A DNA stretch of 5,456 bases from an uncultured Streptococcus sp. (lineage in GTDB: Bacteria > Bacillota > Bacilli > Lactobacillales > Streptococcaceae): positions 1 through 5,456 of the forward strand of contig CAJZGQ010000077.1 of the NCBI GenBank assembly GCA_916048115.1, read 5' to 3'. The notes beneath the pieces are model-generated. The model searched no databases. It saw nothing but the letters and a program-made list of their open reading frames with translations, and was not told where the DNA came from. The position numbers and the translations under genes are program-made. This document shows positions 1-5,456 of the stretch, one piece after another. Position 1 is the first letter of the stretch; every line of letters begins with the position of its first letter.

Positions 1-8
1 TGTTATAT

Positions 9-80
9 GGTCCCGATAAGGTGGTAGAAATCTTCTATCAGTACTTTGTAACTCTATAACAATATTTTTTAAGGGGGGAC
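9..80 (+). promoter_or_regulatory. SMK-box (SAM-III) riboswitch controlling metK translation
   Basis: The leader can fold as an SMK box, the translational SAM riboswitch of Lactobacillales metK genes. GTCCC at 10-14 can pair with GGGAC at 76-80, which overlaps the G-rich Shine-Dalgarno (73-78) of metK. AAG at 18-20 can pair with CTT at 44-46. A 7-bp hairpin (22-28 with 34-40, one G-U pair, 5-base loop) lies between them. The block TTGTAAC at 46-52 matches the conserved SAM-binding strand of the Enterococcus faecalis element, and CCCGATAAGG at 12-21 resembles its 5' strand. Known mechanism: SAM binding stabilises the anti-SD/SD helix and blocks ribosome access. The linker at 53-72 is A/T-rich and longer than the few bases in the trimmed E. 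faecalis structure. The pairing is read directly; SAM binding is inferred from family resemblance. The promoter lies upstream of the window. Confidence 0.9.
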
Positions 81-86
81 ATTTTT

Positions 87-1277
87 ATGTCAGAACGTAA
101 ACTTTTCACGTCTGAATCAGTATCTGAGGGGCATCCAGATAAGATTGCAGACCAAATTTCAGATGCTATTTTAGATGCTATTTTAGAGCAAGATCCAGAA
201 GCTCACGTGGCTGCCGAAACAGCTGTTTATACTGGTTCCGTGCATGTCTTTGGCGAGATTTCAACGACTGCTTATGTGGATATTAATCGTGTGGTTCGTG
301 ATACCATTGCAGAGATTGGTTATACTAATACGGAATATGGATTCTCAGCTGAAACTGTAGGAGTACACCCATCTTTGGTGGAACAATCTCCTGATATTGC
401 CCAAGGGGTTAATGAAGCCTTGGAAGTTCGTGGGAATGCAGATCAAGATCCACTTGATTTGATCGGAGCAGGAGACCAAGGTCTCATGTTTGGTTTTGCG
501 GTTAATGAAACTGAAGAACTCATGCCATTACCGATTTCACTCAGCCACAAGTTGGTTCGTCGTTTGGCAGAGCTTCGTAAGTCTGGGGAAATTAGCTATC
601 TTCGTCCAGATGCCAAGTCACAGGTCACTGTCGAGTACGATGAAAATGACCAGCCAGTGCGCGTGGATACAGTGGTTATTTCAACTCAACACGATCCAGA
701 TGTCAGCAATGAACAAATCCGCGAAGATGTGATTAACAAGGTCATCAAGGAAGTGATTCCAGCTTCTTATCTAGATGAGGAGACCAAATTCTTCATCAAC
801 CCAACTGGTCGCTTTGTTATCGGTGGACCTCAAGGGGATTCCGGTTTGACAGGTCGTAAGATCATCGTGGATACTTATGGTGGTTATTCACGTCACGGTG
901 GTGGTGCCTTCTCTGGTAAAGATGCCACTAAGGTGGACCGTTCTGCTTCTTATGCAGCTCGCTACATTGCCAAAAACATCGTAGCGGCAGGTCTTGCTAA
1001 GAAAGCAGAAGTGCAATTGGCTTATGCCATTGGGGTTGCTCAACCTGTCTCTGTTCGTATTGATACCTTCGGTACTGGAACAGTCGCTGAAAGCAAATTA
1101 GAAGCAGCAGCGCGTCAAATCTTTGACCTTCGCCCAGCAGGAATCATCCAAATGCTTGACCTCAAACGTCCAATTTACCGTCAAACAGCGGCTTATGGCC
1201 ATATGGGACGGACAGATATCGACCTTCCATGGGAACGTTTGGACAAGGTTGAAGCCTTGAAAGAAGCTGTAAAATAA
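87..1277 (+). CDS. metK: S-adenosylmethionine synthetase (methionine adenosyltransferase)
   Basis: This cytosolic enzyme makes S-adenosylmethionine from ATP and methionine, releasing phosphate and pyrophosphate; SAM then feeds methylation and polyamine-type pathways. The 396-residue product is full length for bacterial MetK (about 380-400). Visible hallmarks are the N-terminal GHPDK (residues 15-19, with the ATP-contacting His16 and Asp18), GAGDQG at 127-132 (MetK signature 1), Lys177 in PDAKSQV, Arg257-Lys258 after the [11 protein letters not shown] stretch, and GGGAFSGKD at 271-279 (signature 2, the phosphate-binding loop). The start ATG is set by a run of six G at 73-78, 8 bases upstream, and the protein begins exactly where the family does. 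That Shine-Dalgarno is the strand masked in the upstream SMK box, so translation is predicted to fall when SAM is high. A terminator directly after the stop makes it monocistronic at its 3' end. No key residue appears to be missing. Confidence 0.97.
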   Translation: MSERKLFTSESVSEGHPDKIADQISDAILDAILEQDPEAHVAAETAVYTGSVHVFGEISTTAYVDINRVVRDTIAEIGYTNTEYGFSAETVGVHPSLVEQSPDIAQGVNEALEVRGNADQDPLDLIGAGDQGLMFGFAVNETEELMPLPISLSHKLVRRLAELRKSGEISYLRPDAKSQVTVEYDENDQPVRVDTVVISTQHDPDVSNEQIREDVINKVIKEVIPASYLDEETKFFINPTGRFVIGGPQGDSGLTGRKIIVDTYGGYSRHGGGAFSGKDATKVDRSASYAARYIAKNIVAAGLAKKAEVQLAYAIGVAQPVSVRIDTFGTGTVAESKLEAAARQIFDLRPAGIIQMLDLKRPIYRQTAAYGHMGRTDIDLPWERLDKVEALKEAVK

Positions 1278-1290
1278 TTAGTTGAAATGG

Positions 1291-1325
1291 AAAAGTTAGG
1301 GTCAAGTTGATCCTAGCTTTTTTTC
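1291..1325 (+). terminator. Rho-independent terminator after metK
   Basis: An 11-bp stem (1293-1303 with 1309-1319, including two wobble pairs) closes a 5-base loop, AAGTT. It runs into seven T at 1318-1324, followed by CG and four more T. Flanking A residues at 1291-1292 can extend the stem into the T tract. It begins 13 bases after the metK stop codon and separates metK from the downstream murA promoter, so the two genes are transcribed separately. Confidence 0.92.
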
Positions 1326-1345
1326 GTTTTGAAAATTCCTACAGA

Positions 1346-1374
1346 TGGAAAAATAGGTCGATCTGTGGTATAAT
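1346..1374 (+). promoter_or_regulatory. Extended -10 promoter for the murA operon
   Basis: A perfect TATAAT at 1369-1374 is preceded by TG at 1366-1367 with one base between, which is the extended -10 form favoured in streptococci. A -35-like TGGAAA (4 of 6 matches to TTGACA) sits at 1346-1351, giving a 17-base spacer. Transcription should begin near 1380-1383, leaving a leader of about 90 bases before murA. This is the only convincing sigma-A type promoter in the window and probably drives murA, the acetyltransferase, spxR and map. Confidence 0.82.
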
Positions 1375-1381
1375 AGATGCA

Positions 1382-1394
1382 GTATTTTGAATAC
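1382..1394. repeat. Small inverted repeat at the predicted transcription start of murA
   Basis: GTATT at 1382-1386 is repeated inverted as AATAC at 1390-1394 around the 3-base centre TTG. It lies 7 bases downstream of the -10 box, so it falls at or just after the expected transcription start. It could be a 5'-end hairpin that stabilises the mRNA, a small operator, or chance; the sequence does not decide. Confidence 0.3.
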
Positions 1395-1400
1395 GTTGTC

Positions 1401-1436
1401 CCTTTTATTTCCGTTGCAAAAAACGATAGTAAAAGG
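1401..1436 (+). promoter_or_regulatory. Hairpin in the murA 5' leader
   Basis: CCTTTTA at 1401-1407 pairs perfectly with TAAAAGG at 1430-1436. An inner CGTT/AACG stem (1412-1415 with 1422-1425) can form across a symmetric internal loop of four bases on each side. The 3' side is followed by A-rich sequence rather than T, so it is not a terminator. It may affect leader stability or access of ribosomes to the weak murA start site. No known riboswitch or T-box class was recognised in this leader. Confidence 0.4.
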
Positions 1437-1455
1437 AAAAAAGACTTGAAAGAGA

Positions 1456-1468
1456 TAATAAATTATTA
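1456..1468. repeat. A/T palindrome between a distant SD-like sequence and the murA start
   Basis: TAATAA at 1456-1461 and TTATTA at 1463-1468 form a perfect inverted repeat around A1462. It fills the space between the purine-rich GAAAGAG (1448-1454) and the murA ATG (1471). In RNA, only a weak 4-bp hairpin with a 5-base loop could form. If it did, it would bring the SD-like element closer to the start codon. This is suggestive only, since A/T-rich DNA gives such palindromes by chance. Confidence 0.3.
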
Positions 1469-1470
1469 AG

Positions 1471-2730
1471 ATGAAAAAAATTGTAATAAATGGTGGTCGC
1501 CCTCTAAAAGGAGAGGTGACCATTAGTGGTGCAAAAAATAGTGTAGTAGCCCTGATTCCGGCGACCATTCTGGCGGATGATATCGTGACCCTTGATGGGG
1601 TACCGGATATCTCCGACGTGGCGAGTCTGATTGAAATCATGACCATCATGGGGGCTAAGATCGAGCGCAAAGAAGACAGTTTGATCATTGATCCACGTGG
1701 GGTGAAGAATATGCCCATGCCATTTGGAAAGATCAACAGTTTACGAGCTTCCTATTATTTCTATGGCAGCTTATTAGGACGCTATGGTCAAGCAACGGTT
1801 GGGCTTCCTGGTGGGTGTGACCTTGGACCACGTCCTATCGATTTGCATTTGAAGGCCTTTGAAGCGATGGGAGCCGCTATGACCATGGATGGCTCTAGTA
1901 TGAAACTTGCGACTGATGGCAAGCCTCTTCAAGGAGCTAACATCTATATGGATACTGTTAGTGTCGGTGCAACGATCAATACGATTTTGGCAGCGGTCAA
2001 AGCTAAAGGTAGGACAGTGATCGAAAATGCTGCGCGGGAACCTGAGATTATCGATGTGGTGACCTTGCTCAACAACATGGGAGCCCATATTCGTGGAGCA
2101 GGGACAGATATTATTATCATTGATGGTGTTCCACAATTGCATGGAACGAGACATCAGGTGATTCCAGATCGTATCGAAGCAGGAACCTATATTGCCCTTG
2201 CAGCTGCTATTGGAGAAGGTATCCAGATCAACAATGTCCTGTATGAGCATTTAGAGAGTTATATTGCCAAGTTAGAGGAAATGGGTGTGCGTATGACCAT
2301 TTCTGAAGATAGTATCTTTGTAGAAAAGCAGACGGGCTTGAAGGCCATCCAGATCAAAACGTCTCCTTATCCTGGTTTTGCGACTGATTTGCAACAACCG
2401 ATCACACCTTTGCTCCTAACGGCTGCTGGACGTGGACGAATCGTTGATACGATTTATGAAAAACGGGTCAACCATGTACCAGAATTGGCTAAAATGGGGG
2501 CCACTATTTCGACCTTGAACGACCACATTATCTATGAAGGACCAAATCAATTGACAGGATCCAGTGTGAAAGCGACGGATCTTCGAGCTGGTGCGGCTTT
2601 AGTGATCGCAGGTCTCATGGCTTCTGGAACAACAGAAATTACAAATGTAGAATACATCCTTCGCGGGTATTCAGATATTATTCATAAATTGACTCAACTT
2701 GGAGCAAATATCCAGTTGGTAGAGGAATAG
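1471..2730 (+). CDS. murA: UDP-N-acetylglucosamine 1-carboxyvinyltransferase (MurA family)
   Basis: This cytosolic enzyme transfers enolpyruvate from phosphoenolpyruvate to UDP-N-acetylglucosamine, the first committed step of peptidoglycan synthesis and the target of fosfomycin. The 419-residue protein has the full EPSP-synthase-like double-domain length. Visible catalytic features are Lys22-Asn23 in SGAKNS, Arg92, the loop [11 protein letters not shown] with Cys116 (equivalent to E. coli Cys115, the residue alkylated by fosfomycin) and Arg121, Asp306 in GFATD (E. coli Asp305), and Arg398 in ILRGY. The Cys is present, so fosfomycin sensitivity at the target is expected. Low-GC Gram-positives usually carry two paralogues (murA1/murZ and murA2); which one this is cannot be settled from the window. 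The start ATG fits the family N-terminus, but the Shine-Dalgarno is poor: the best candidate, GAAAGAG at 1448-1454, is 16 bases away. It is the first gene of the predicted operon. Confidence 0.96.
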   Translation: MKKIVINGGRPLKGEVTISGAKNSVVALIPATILADDIVTLDGVPDISDVASLIEIMTIMGAKIERKEDSLIIDPRGVKNMPMPFGKINSLRASYYFYGSLLGRYGQATVGLPGGCDLGPRPIDLHLKAFEAMGAAMTMDGSSMKLATDGKPLQGANIYMDTVSVGATINTILAAVKAKGRTVIENAAREPEIIDVVTLLNNMGAHIRGAGTDIIIIDGVPQLHGTRHQVIPDRIEAGTYIALAAAIGEGIQINNVLYEHLESYIAKLEEMGVRMTISEDSIFVEKQTGLKAIQIKTSPYPGFATDLQQPITPLLLTAAGRGRIVDTIYEKRVNHVPELAKMGATISTLNDHIIYEGPNQLTGSSVKATDLRAGAALVIAGLMASGTTEITNVEYILRGYSDIIHKLTQLGANIQLVEE

Positions 2731-2776
2731 TGACAGAGCTAGAGATCTGATAGTGGCAGCTGGATACACGAACAAT

Positions 2777-2780
2777 GGAG
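2777..2780 (+). promoter_or_regulatory. Ribosome binding site that favours the second ATG of the acetyltransferase
   Basis: GGAG at 2777-2780 lies 6 bases before the ATG at 2787, an ideal spacing. The in-frame ATG at 2775 has no comparable purine run upstream (only GGA about a dozen bases away) and would sit directly against this site. The start at 2787 is therefore preferred. Confidence 0.75.
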
Positions 2781-2786
2781 TTTGAG

Positions 2787-3338
2787 ATGAATATTTGGAC
2801 GCACTTAGCTGCCTATTCACTAATTGAAACACAAAGGTTGTATTTACGACCTTTTCTCTTTGAGGATGCGGAAGATTTTTATAAGATTGCTTCTAATCCT
2901 GAAAATTTACAATTTATCTTTCCTGCACAAGCCGATCTTGCCGAAACCCAGTATGTACTAGCCAACTATTTCATGAAAAATCCTTTGGGGGTTTGGGCTA
3001 TCTGTGATAAGGAAACCAATCAGATGATCGGCTCCATCAAATTTGAAAAGTTGGACGAAATCAAAGGTGAGGCTGAGTTAGGCTACTTTTTACGCAAAGA
3101 TTTTTGGGGAAAGGGCCTTATGACTGAAGCGGTCAAAGAGTTGGTTTATCTCTCATTTGAGAAATTTCAATTGAAGGAGCTTAAGATTGTCACCCATGTT
3201 GAAAATGCAGGGAGCCAAAAGGTCGCTTTAAAGGCTGGCTTTCGTCTCTTTCGTCAATTTAAAGGGAGTGACCGTTATACGCGTAAAATGCGTGATTATT
3301 ATGATTTCCGCCTAGGTAGAGGGGACTTCTATGAGTAA
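2787..3338 (+). CDS. GNAT-family N-acetyltransferase, RimJ/RimL-like
   Basis: This is a 183-residue single-domain acetyltransferase that should use acetyl-CoA to acetylate an amino group. The family resemblance is to the RimJ/RimL branch (Acetyltransf_3 type), whose characterised members acetylate ribosomal protein N-termini; the substrate here is unknown. The N-terminal strand ETQRLYLRPF (14-23) is the typical family opening. The central strand WAICDKETNQMIGSIKF (70-86) and ELGYFL (97-102) lead to the acetyl-CoA loop RKDFWGKGLMTEA (103-115, the R-x-x-x-x-G-x-G motif A). VENAGSQKVALKAGF (138-152) is the usual late motif with Asn, Ser and GF. The chosen start has GGAG 6 bases upstream; an in-frame ATG at 2775 would add four residues. 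It begins 56 bases after murA with no terminator or clear promoter between, and its 3' end overlaps spxR by 8 bases, so it is cotranscribed. A role in antibiotic modification cannot be excluded, but nothing points to one. Confidence 0.88.
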   Translation: MNIWTHLAAYSLIETQRLYLRPFLFEDAEDFYKIASNPENLQFIFPAQADLAETQYVLANYFMKNPLGVWAICDKETNQMIGSIKFEKLDEIKGEAELGYFLRKDFWGKGLMTEAVKELVYLSFEKFQLKELKIVTHVENAGSQKVALKAGFRLFRQFKGSDRYTRKMRDYYDFRLGRGDFYE

Positions 3339-4608
3339 ACACCAAGAGATTTTAGACTATCTCGAAAAATTACCGATTGGAAAACGGGTCAGTGTTCGGA
3401 GTATTTCCAATTTTTTGAATGTCAGTGATGGAACGGCTTATCGTGCCATTAAAGAAGCTGAAAATCAAGGAATTGTCGAAACGCGTCCTAGAAGTGGGAC
3501 CATCCGTGTTAAATCGAAAAAGGCTGTACTAGAGCATTTGACATATCGAGAAATCCAGGAAATTACCGGTTCGGAAATTTTAGCTGGTGAAGAGGGACTC
3601 GAAAAAGAATTTAATAAATTCTACATCGGTGCCATGACGGAGAAGCACGTCCTAGACTATGTATCTGAAGGGGGCCTTTTGATCGTAGGAGACCGCACCA
3701 GCATTCAACGATTGGCATTAAAGCATGACAATGCAGTCTTGGTGACAGGTGGCTTTGAGGTCAGTGAGGATGTGATTGATCTGGCCAATCAGGTACAAAT
3801 ACCAGTCATCCGAACTTCACATGACACCTATACCGTTGCTACTATGATCAATAAGGCCTTGTCCAACATGCAGATCAAGACAGATATCTTGACGGTGGAG
3901 CAGGTCTATCGGCCTTTTCATGAGTATGGTTATCTTTCTGAAACTGATACGGTAAGGGATTATTTAGATCTAGTTCGAAAGAATCGCTTTAGCCGCTTTC
4001 CGGTTGTCAATCAACACCAGATGGTAGTGGGTGTCGTGACCATGCGAGATGCTGGTGATAAGGCACCTCAGACGACCCTAGATAAGGTGATGTCGCGGAC
4101 CATCTTTACCACCAATCTATCCACCAGCATTGCGACCATTAGCCAGCGGATGATTGCTGAAGATTATGAGATGATTCCTGTGATTCGCACTAACCAGACC
4201 TTGCTGGGTGTCATTACGCGTCGGGATGTCATGGATCGGATTAGCAAGGTGCAATTTTCGAGCTTGCCAACCTTTAGTGAGCAAATCGGTCAAAAGATTC
4301 AAGCAGAGAACGACTATTACCAATTCACAGTAGAGCCAAGTATGTTGGAGAAAAGTGGTGTTTTGGCCAATGGGGTCATGATCGAAGTGCTGATGAAGGT
4401 TGTTCGCAAGATGATGCAACACAGTGGGCGTAGCTTGATTGTCGAGCAGCTGATCATCAATTTTTTACAAGCTGTGCAAGTGGACGATGTGATCCGCATT
4501 GAACCACAACTTGTTCGGCGAACCAGACGTTCAGCCTTGGTTGATTTTAGCTTGTATCTAGATTTGCAGCTGGTCGCGAAAGCAACCATTACCATTAAGA
4601 TTAATTAA
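3331..4608 (+). CDS. spxR: SpxR-type regulator: HTH-DRTGG-CBS pair-HotDog protein
   Basis: This 425-residue cytosolic regulator has four parts. Residues 1-65 form a winged-helix DNA-binding region (helix-turn-helix around VRSISNFLNVSDGTAYRAIK, then a wing with RPRSGTIRV). Residues about 70-185 form a DRTGG-like domain (core IVGDRTSIQRLAL at 118-130 and VLVTGGFEV at 136-144). Residues about 188-306 form a CBS pair, each ending in a typical strand: GVVTMRD at 234-240 and GVITRRDVM at 293-301. Residues about 315-425 form a HotDog fold like acyl-CoA thioesterases. This order matches SpxR of Streptococcus pneumoniae, reported to activate the pyruvate oxidase gene spxB, and YtoI of Bacillus subtilis. 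CBS pairs commonly bind adenylates or SAM, and HotDog folds bind acyl-CoA, so energy or acetyl-CoA sensing is plausible but inferred. The start has GAGGGG at 3319-3324, 6 bases upstream, inside the preceding gene. Overlap by 8 bases suggests translational coupling. Confidence 0.88.
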   Translation: MSKHQEILDYLEKLPIGKRVSVRSISNFLNVSDGTAYRAIKEAENQGIVETRPRSGTIRVKSKKAVLEHLTYREIQEITGSEILAGEEGLEKEFNKFYIGAMTEKHVLDYVSEGGLLIVGDRTSIQRLALKHDNAVLVTGGFEVSEDVIDLANQVQIPVIRTSHDTYTVATMINKALSNMQIKTDILTVEQVYRPFHEYGYLSETDTVRDYLDLVRKNRFSRFPVVNQHQMVVGVVTMRDAGDKAPQTTLDKVMSRTIFTTNLSTSIATISQRMIAEDYEMIPVIRTNQTLLGVITRRDVMDRISKVQFSSLPTFSEQIGQKIQAENDYYQFTVEPSMLEKSGVLANGVMIEVLMKVVRKMMQHSGRSLIVEQLIINFLQAVQVDDVIRIEPQLVRRTRRSALVDFSLYLDLQLVAKATITIKIN

Positions 4609-4617
4609 ACAGGAGAA

Positions 4618-4632
4618 ATGAGGAGACAATGA
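4618..4632 (+). other. Possible five-codon reading frame overlapping the map start
   Basis: ATG at 4618 opens a frame encoding Met-Arg-Arg-Gln and stopping at TGA (4630-4632), which overlaps the map start codon in the form ATGA. An AGGAG at 4611-4615 precedes it by only 2 bases. Its Arg codons AGG and AGA are themselves the Shine-Dalgarno of map (4620-4625). It could be a coupling minicistron or a chance by-product of two tandem SD-like motifs. The very short SD spacing argues for chance. Confidence 0.2.
4620..4625 (+). promoter_or_regulatory. Close-set ribosome binding site of map
   Basis: GAGGAG at 4620-4625 lies only 3 bases before the map ATG (4629), which is tighter than usual. A second AGGAG at 4611-4615 is 13 bases away, which is wider than usual. 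The start codon is nevertheless well supported because the encoded N-terminus matches streptococcal Map. The two SD-like motifs 10 bases apart are an unusual arrangement. Confidence 0.6.
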
Positions 4633-5456
4633 TTACATTAAAATCACAACGTGAAATTGAAGCCATGGATCGTGCAGGAGATTTCCTTGCCAGCATCCAT
4701 ATTGGATTGCGTGACTTGATCAAGCCAGGGCTTGACCTTTGGGAAGTAGAAGAATATGTCCGCCGTCGCTGTAAAGAAGCTAATGTCTTACCACTTCAAA
4801 TCGGAGTAGAAGGCAGTCTCATGGACTATCCTTACGCGACTTGTTGCGGTTTAAATGATGAGGTTGCCCATGCCTTTCCCCGTCACGTCATTCTCAAAGA
4901 TGGGGATCTCCTCAAGGTAGATATGGTCTTATCTGAGCCACTCGACAAGTCTGTTCTGGATGTTTCAAAATTAGATTTTGATAATGTAGCCCAAGTGAAG
5001 AAATACACGGAGTCCTATACTGGTGGCTTGGCGGACTCTTGCTGGGCTTATGCGGTTGGCAATGTTTCGCAAGAAGTCAAAGATTTGATGGACGTGACTA
5101 AAGAATGTCTTTACAAAGGAATTGAGAAAGCAGTCGTAGGCAATCGCTTGGGAGATATTGGCGCAGCGATTCAAGAGTATGCGGAAAGCAAAGGCTATGG
5201 CGTGGTGCGTGACTTGGTCGGCCACGGTGTCGGCCCTACCATGCATGAAGAACCAATGGTACCGCATTACGGTCGTGCTGGACGCGGTCTTCGTTTGCGT
5301 GAAGGTATGGTCTTGACGATTGAGCCAATGATCAATACCGGTACTTGGGAGATTGATACTGATATGGAAACTGGTTGGGCCCATAAGACCCTCGACGGTG
5401 GCCTTTCTTGTCAATACGAGCATCAATTTGTGATTACAAAAGATGGTCCAGTGATC
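4629..5456 (+). CDS. map: Methionine aminopeptidase type I, streptococcal insert form (3' end outside window)
   Basis: This essential cytosolic metalloenzyme removes the initiator Met from nascent proteins whose second residue is small. The frame is open to the last base, giving 276 residues; streptococcal Map is about 286, so roughly ten residues are missing. The five dinuclear metal ligands are visible: Asp98 in KVDMV, Asp136 in GLADS, His199 in VGHGVG, Glu232 in TIEPM and Glu264 in QYEHQ. His81 in VAHAFP and His206 in TMHEEP match the substrate-side histidines of the pita-bread fold. The two metal Asp residues are 38 positions apart, against 11 in E. coli (97 and 108); this 27-residue insert (about 102-128, charged, with helix-like VAQVKKYTE) is the known streptococcal subtype. 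It starts 20 bases after the spxR stop with no terminator or promoter, so it probably belongs to the murA operon. Confidence 0.96.
   Translation, partial: MITLKSQREIEAMDRAGDFLASIHIGLRDLIKPGLDLWEVEEYVRRRCKEANVLPLQIGVEGSLMDYPYATCCGLNDEVAHAFPRHVILKDGDLLKVDMVLSEPLDKSVLDVSKLDFDNVAQVKKYTESYTGGLADSCWAYAVGNVSQEVKDLMDVTKECLYKGIEKAVVGNRLGDIGAAIQEYAESKGYGVVRDLVGHGVGPTMHEEPMVPHYGRAGRGLRLREGMVLTIEPMINTGTWEIDTDMETGWAHKTLDGGLSCQYEHQFVITKDGPVI

Noticed and set aside
490..732. An 80-codon plus-strand open frame inside metK
   Set aside because: It lies wholly within metK in another frame, has no ribosome binding site and its translation resembles no protein family.
1401..1436. Hairpin considered as a terminator or attenuator
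   Set aside because: No T tract follows on either strand: the plus-strand 3' side is A-rich and the minus-strand side is mixed sequence.
1302..1736. A 144-codon minus-strand open frame across the metK-murA gap
   Set aside because: It runs through the metK terminator, the murA promoter and the start of murA; its translation is a low-complexity antisense product with no recognisable domain.
1774..2250. A 158-codon minus-strand open frame antisense to murA
   Set aside because: The plus strand encodes an intact MurA here and the antisense translation shows no family features.
2731..2786. Possible separate promoter for the acetyltransferase
   Set aside because: No -10/-35 pair with acceptable spacing is visible; the gap is too plain to support more than an intergenic spacer within the operon.
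2775..2786. Upstream ATG at 2775 as the acetyltransferase start
   Set aside because: It lacks a good Shine-Dalgarno, whereas the ATG at 2787 has GGAG at 6 bases; it stays a possible alternative.
4117..4595. Two overlapping minus-strand open frames antisense to spxR
   Set aside because: Both oppose the well-supported CBS and HotDog regions and have no recognisable product.
4971..5426. A 151-codon minus-strand open frame antisense to map
   Set aside because: The plus strand carries all five Map metal ligands across this stretch; the minus-strand frame is a shadow.

Overview
The window looks like core chromosome of a Streptococcus, probably a viridans-group species. The support is an SMK-box (SAM-III) riboswitch ahead of metK, which is typical of Lactobacillales; a SpxR-type HTH-DRTGG-CBS-HotDog regulator; and a methionine aminopeptidase with the insert known from streptococcal enzymes. 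The species cannot be fixed from this sequence alone. All five genes are on the plus strand, and there is no sign of phage, insertion sequences, CRISPR, RNA genes or recent transfer.

Region 1 (1-1325) is a single-gene unit. An SMK-box leader, cut by the window edge so that its promoter is not visible, controls metK (S-adenosylmethionine synthetase). A strong Rho-independent terminator follows. The riboswitch closes the metK ribosome binding site when SAM is plentiful, so the product limits its own synthesis.

Region 2 (1326-1470) is a promoter and leader. An extended -10 promoter at 1346-1374 is followed by two small inverted repeats and a weak, distant Shine-Dalgarno sequence ahead of murA.

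Region 3 (1471-5456) appears to be one operon without internal terminators: murA (first committed step of peptidoglycan synthesis), a RimJ/RimL-like GNAT acetyltransferase, spxR and map. The acetyltransferase and spxR overlap by 8 bases, and only 20 bases separate spxR from map. The map gene runs off the right edge with 276 codons visible. The operon joins cell-wall precursor synthesis, a metabolite-sensing regulator and two enzymes that may act on protein N-termini (Map removes the initiator Met; the GNAT might acetylate a protein N-terminus). Whether these are functionally linked is inference.

I see no wholly new system. The points most worth a second look are the SMK box with its longer linker, the nucleotide/acyl-CoA sensing design of SpxR, the Map insert, a five-codon reading frame overlapping the map start, and the structured murA leader.
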